This document shows positions 5,661-6,844 of a stretch of 6,844 nucleotides of DNA, piece after piece. The notes below the pieces were generated by a model. That model did no database searches and was not told the DNA's origin. It saw nothing but the letters and a program-made list of their open reading frames with translations. How positions within the stretch are numbered: the stretch's first letter is position 1; each line of letters opens with the position of its first letter. The translations under genes and the position numbers were made by a program. The stretch lies in NCBI GenBank assembly GCA_030592025.1, contig JAUUZX010000076.1, positions 1-6,844 on the forward strand, in the 5' to 3' direction. The DNA is from a bacterium (GTDB lineage Bacteria > Krumholzibacteriota > Krumholzibacteria > LZORAL124-64-63).

Positions 5661-6671
5661 TCAGTCGATGAGCACGGAAACCGCCAGGGGAAGACGGAGG
5701 GTGAGCGGCGGGTTGGGCCCGTCCCCGACCGTGAGTTCGGCGCCCAGGGCGGCCAAGGCCGAGGACGGGACCAGGAAATCCACCAGGTCGCGGATCTCGT
5801 TGCCCCGGCAATCCCGATGAGGGCTCTCAAGCCCCATGCGCGCCACCCGCGGGCCGGTCGCCTCGCCGCACCCCTTCCCCAGGGTGATGACGCAGCTTTC
5901 GCCTTCGGCCGTCAGTTGCACCGAATCTTCGGCGCCGGGGCGCGCATACTCCAGCGCACGCACGAGTTGGACCACGACGGCGCCCGCCAGGAGGGGGTCG
6001 GTCTCCAGTACGGCTCCGGTGTCCGCCACCGCCACTTCAAAGTGCTCGGACAGGTGACCTCCCAATTCGGCGACGGTCACCGCCCGGCGCGCGCACACGG
6101 GCGGCGCGTCGGCCAGTTCGAGCATCTGGTGGTTCCACTCGACCGTGCGCTCCAGCCGGTAGGTGTTGCGCAACGCGATCTCGAGCATCCGGGTAAGGCC
6201 CGGGTCGCCGGGGGTGCCATCACCGGGATCGTCGACCACGGCCTCGAGAGCCGTCTTGATGGCGGTCAGGGGGCTGCGCAACTCGTGGCCCAGGAACTCG
6301 CGGAATCGGTGCATGGTGGGCGTCGATTCGGGCGGATCACGGAGCTCGACCGCGCGGGTCAGGCACGCGTGCAACGCCTCGCTGAATTCGTCGCCCCGGG
6401 CCGCATCCCAGGACAGGTGACGCCAGACCGGGGCGCCGGGGAACATCGCCCCCACCGCGAGTACAGGCGCCTCGTGACCGGAAACCCCGGCAACCGCCCC
6501 GTGCTCGCCGGTGCCGGACGCAGGTGCCCAGATGACCACGTCGCACACGTCCAGGTCCGTCGCGACCGGCGTGCCCGCGGGCGACATGGTCGCCGTTAGC
6601 CCCTCCGCCAGGAGGCGCGGACGGAGCTCGGCGATGCGTTCGGGGTCACCGGTGAGGATGGCGTGGGGCAT
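5661..6671 (-). CDS. Degenerate histidine kinase with receiver-like N-terminus
   Basis: This 336-residue protein looks like a kinase that has lost ATP binding. Residues 1-110 have an alternating strand/helix pattern (I-L-T-G-D at 5-9, D-V-V-I-W at 44-48, V-L-A-V-G at 70-74) like a receiver fold, but the phosphoacceptor Asp, the Thr and the Lys are absent. Residues 120-145 hold an intact H-box, G-H-E-L-R-S-P-L-T-A-I (128-138), with His129. In the following ATPase-like region the N-box asparagines are replaced (V-Q-L-V-R-A-L-E-Y, 234-242, with Arg238 at the Mg-binding Asn), G1 is L-G-K-G-C-G (264-269) without Asp, and no G2 is visible. The C-terminal strands (310-330, ending T-L-R-L-P-L) keep the family look. 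The ATG at 6671 has AAAGGA five to six bases upstream. No signal peptide or membrane segment is seen. It precedes the complete hybrid kinase by 68 bp on the same strand, so the two are probably co-transcribed partners. Confidence 0.82.
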   Translation of the reverse strand: MPHAILTGDPERIAELRPRLLAEGLTATMSPAGTPVATDLDVCDVVIWAPASGTGEHGAVAGVSGHEAPVLAVGAMFPGAPVWRHLSWDAARGDEFSEALHACLTRAVELRDPPESTPTMHRFREFLGHELRSPLTAIKTALEAVVDDPGDGTPGDPGLTRMLEIALRNTYRLERTVEWNHQMLELADAPPVCARRAVTVAELGGHLSEHFEVAVADTGAVLETDPLLAGAVVVQLVRALEYARPGAEDSVQLTAEGESCVITLGKGCGEATGPRVARMGLESPHRDCRGNEIRDLVDFLVPSSALAALGAELTVGDGPNPPLTLRLPLAVSVLID

Positions 6672-6715
6672 GGTCGTCCTTTCGAGCCTTCGTTCCTGGT
6701 CGAACAGGCCCGAAC

Positions 6716-6732
6716 CGCAAGGAGCATGCCCT
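6716..6732 (-). promoter_or_regulatory. Possible sigma54-type (-24/-12) promoter
   Basis: On the minus strand AGGGCATGCTCCTTGCG matches the sigma54 consensus TGGCAC-N5-TTGC at the invariant GG and GC, with correct 10-bp spacing, plus C-A, G and T-T. It would start transcription near 6705, about 34 nt before the ATG of the degenerate kinase. The -24 half overlaps one arm of the inverted repeat at 6727-6754. A single match in GC-rich DNA can occur by chance. Confidence 0.3.
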
Positions 6733-6754
6733 GGGACAACCACTTCCCAGGGCA
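6727..6754. repeat. Perfect 10-bp inverted repeat (stem-loop, terminator-like on + strand)
   Basis: TGCCCTGGGA (6727-6736) and TCCCAGGGCA (6745-6754) are exact inverted copies around an 8-nt loop. On the plus strand the stem is followed by CGTTTT, resembling an intrinsic terminator, but no plus-strand gene is seen to the left. On the minus strand there is no T-run after it. It could instead end a minus-strand gene beyond the right edge without a U-tract, or act as an operator upstream of the signalling cluster. A smaller hairpin GGGTG/CACCC lies next to it (6763-6776). Confidence 0.6.
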
Positions 6755-6844
6755 CGTTTTACGGGTGGGAACACCCTCCGTCACGGGTCATCGGCGGGCG
6801 CGGCGAGGAACGGGAAGGAACGTCGGGGAAGGGGCCGGTCGGAA

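Noticed and set aside
5601..6599. Plus-strand open frame opposite the degenerate kinase
   Set aside because: It has low-complexity composition and no recognisable domain; the minus strand has H-box and family-like ends, so this is a shadow.
6781..6844. C-terminal end of another minus-strand gene at the right edge
   Set aside because: Short open readings enter from the edge in more than one frame (stops at 6788-6790 and 6781-6783), and none has recognisable content, so no partial gene can be supported.

Overview
The window reads as a stretch of bacterial chromosome with high GC content (by eye about two thirds G+C) and dense GC-rich codon use. All seven supported genes lie on the minus strand, so transcription runs from the right edge to the left. 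A lipoprotein signal, a Sec-exported protein and a Fur regulator suggest a diderm (Gram-negative-like) organism. I cannot place it in a phylum from sequence alone; an uncultured high-GC lineage is a reasonable guess. I see no mobile element, tRNA, rRNA or CRISPR array.

Right block (6671 to 3662): a three-gene signalling cluster. The first gene is a histidine-kinase-like protein with a receiver-like N-terminus, an intact H-box and an eroded ATP-binding domain. The second is a complete cytoplasmic hybrid histidine kinase with its own receiver domain. The third is a small exported protein with propeller-like repeats, whose start codon overlaps the kinase stop codon (ATGA). The grouping suggests a signalling module of one catalytic kinase, one probably non-catalytic kinase-like partner and one periplasmic protein. 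The signal and the output are unknown.

Middle block (3639 to 1412): a tightly packed fur-alr-terB-like operon. It has a good sigma70-type promoter and an AT-rich, 36-bp imperfect palindrome over the expected transcription start, which is a likely Fur autoregulatory operator. The alr start codon and ribosome binding site lie inside the codons of the Fur C-terminal cysteine motif. The terB-like GTG start overlaps the end of alr by 7 nt. Iron (or metal) sensing, D-alanine supply for peptidoglycan and a TerB-type acidic protein are therefore probably co-transcribed.

Left block (1343 to 34): a separately promoted gene for a 392-residue lipoprotein. It has an acidic linker and a C-terminal array of degenerate F-x-G-x-W / G-R-x-x-G repeats. 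I do not recognise its family.

The non-coding stretches are short: 199, 120, 68 and 173 bp. The rightmost one holds a perfect 10-bp stem inverted repeat and a possible sigma54-type promoter ahead of the signalling cluster.
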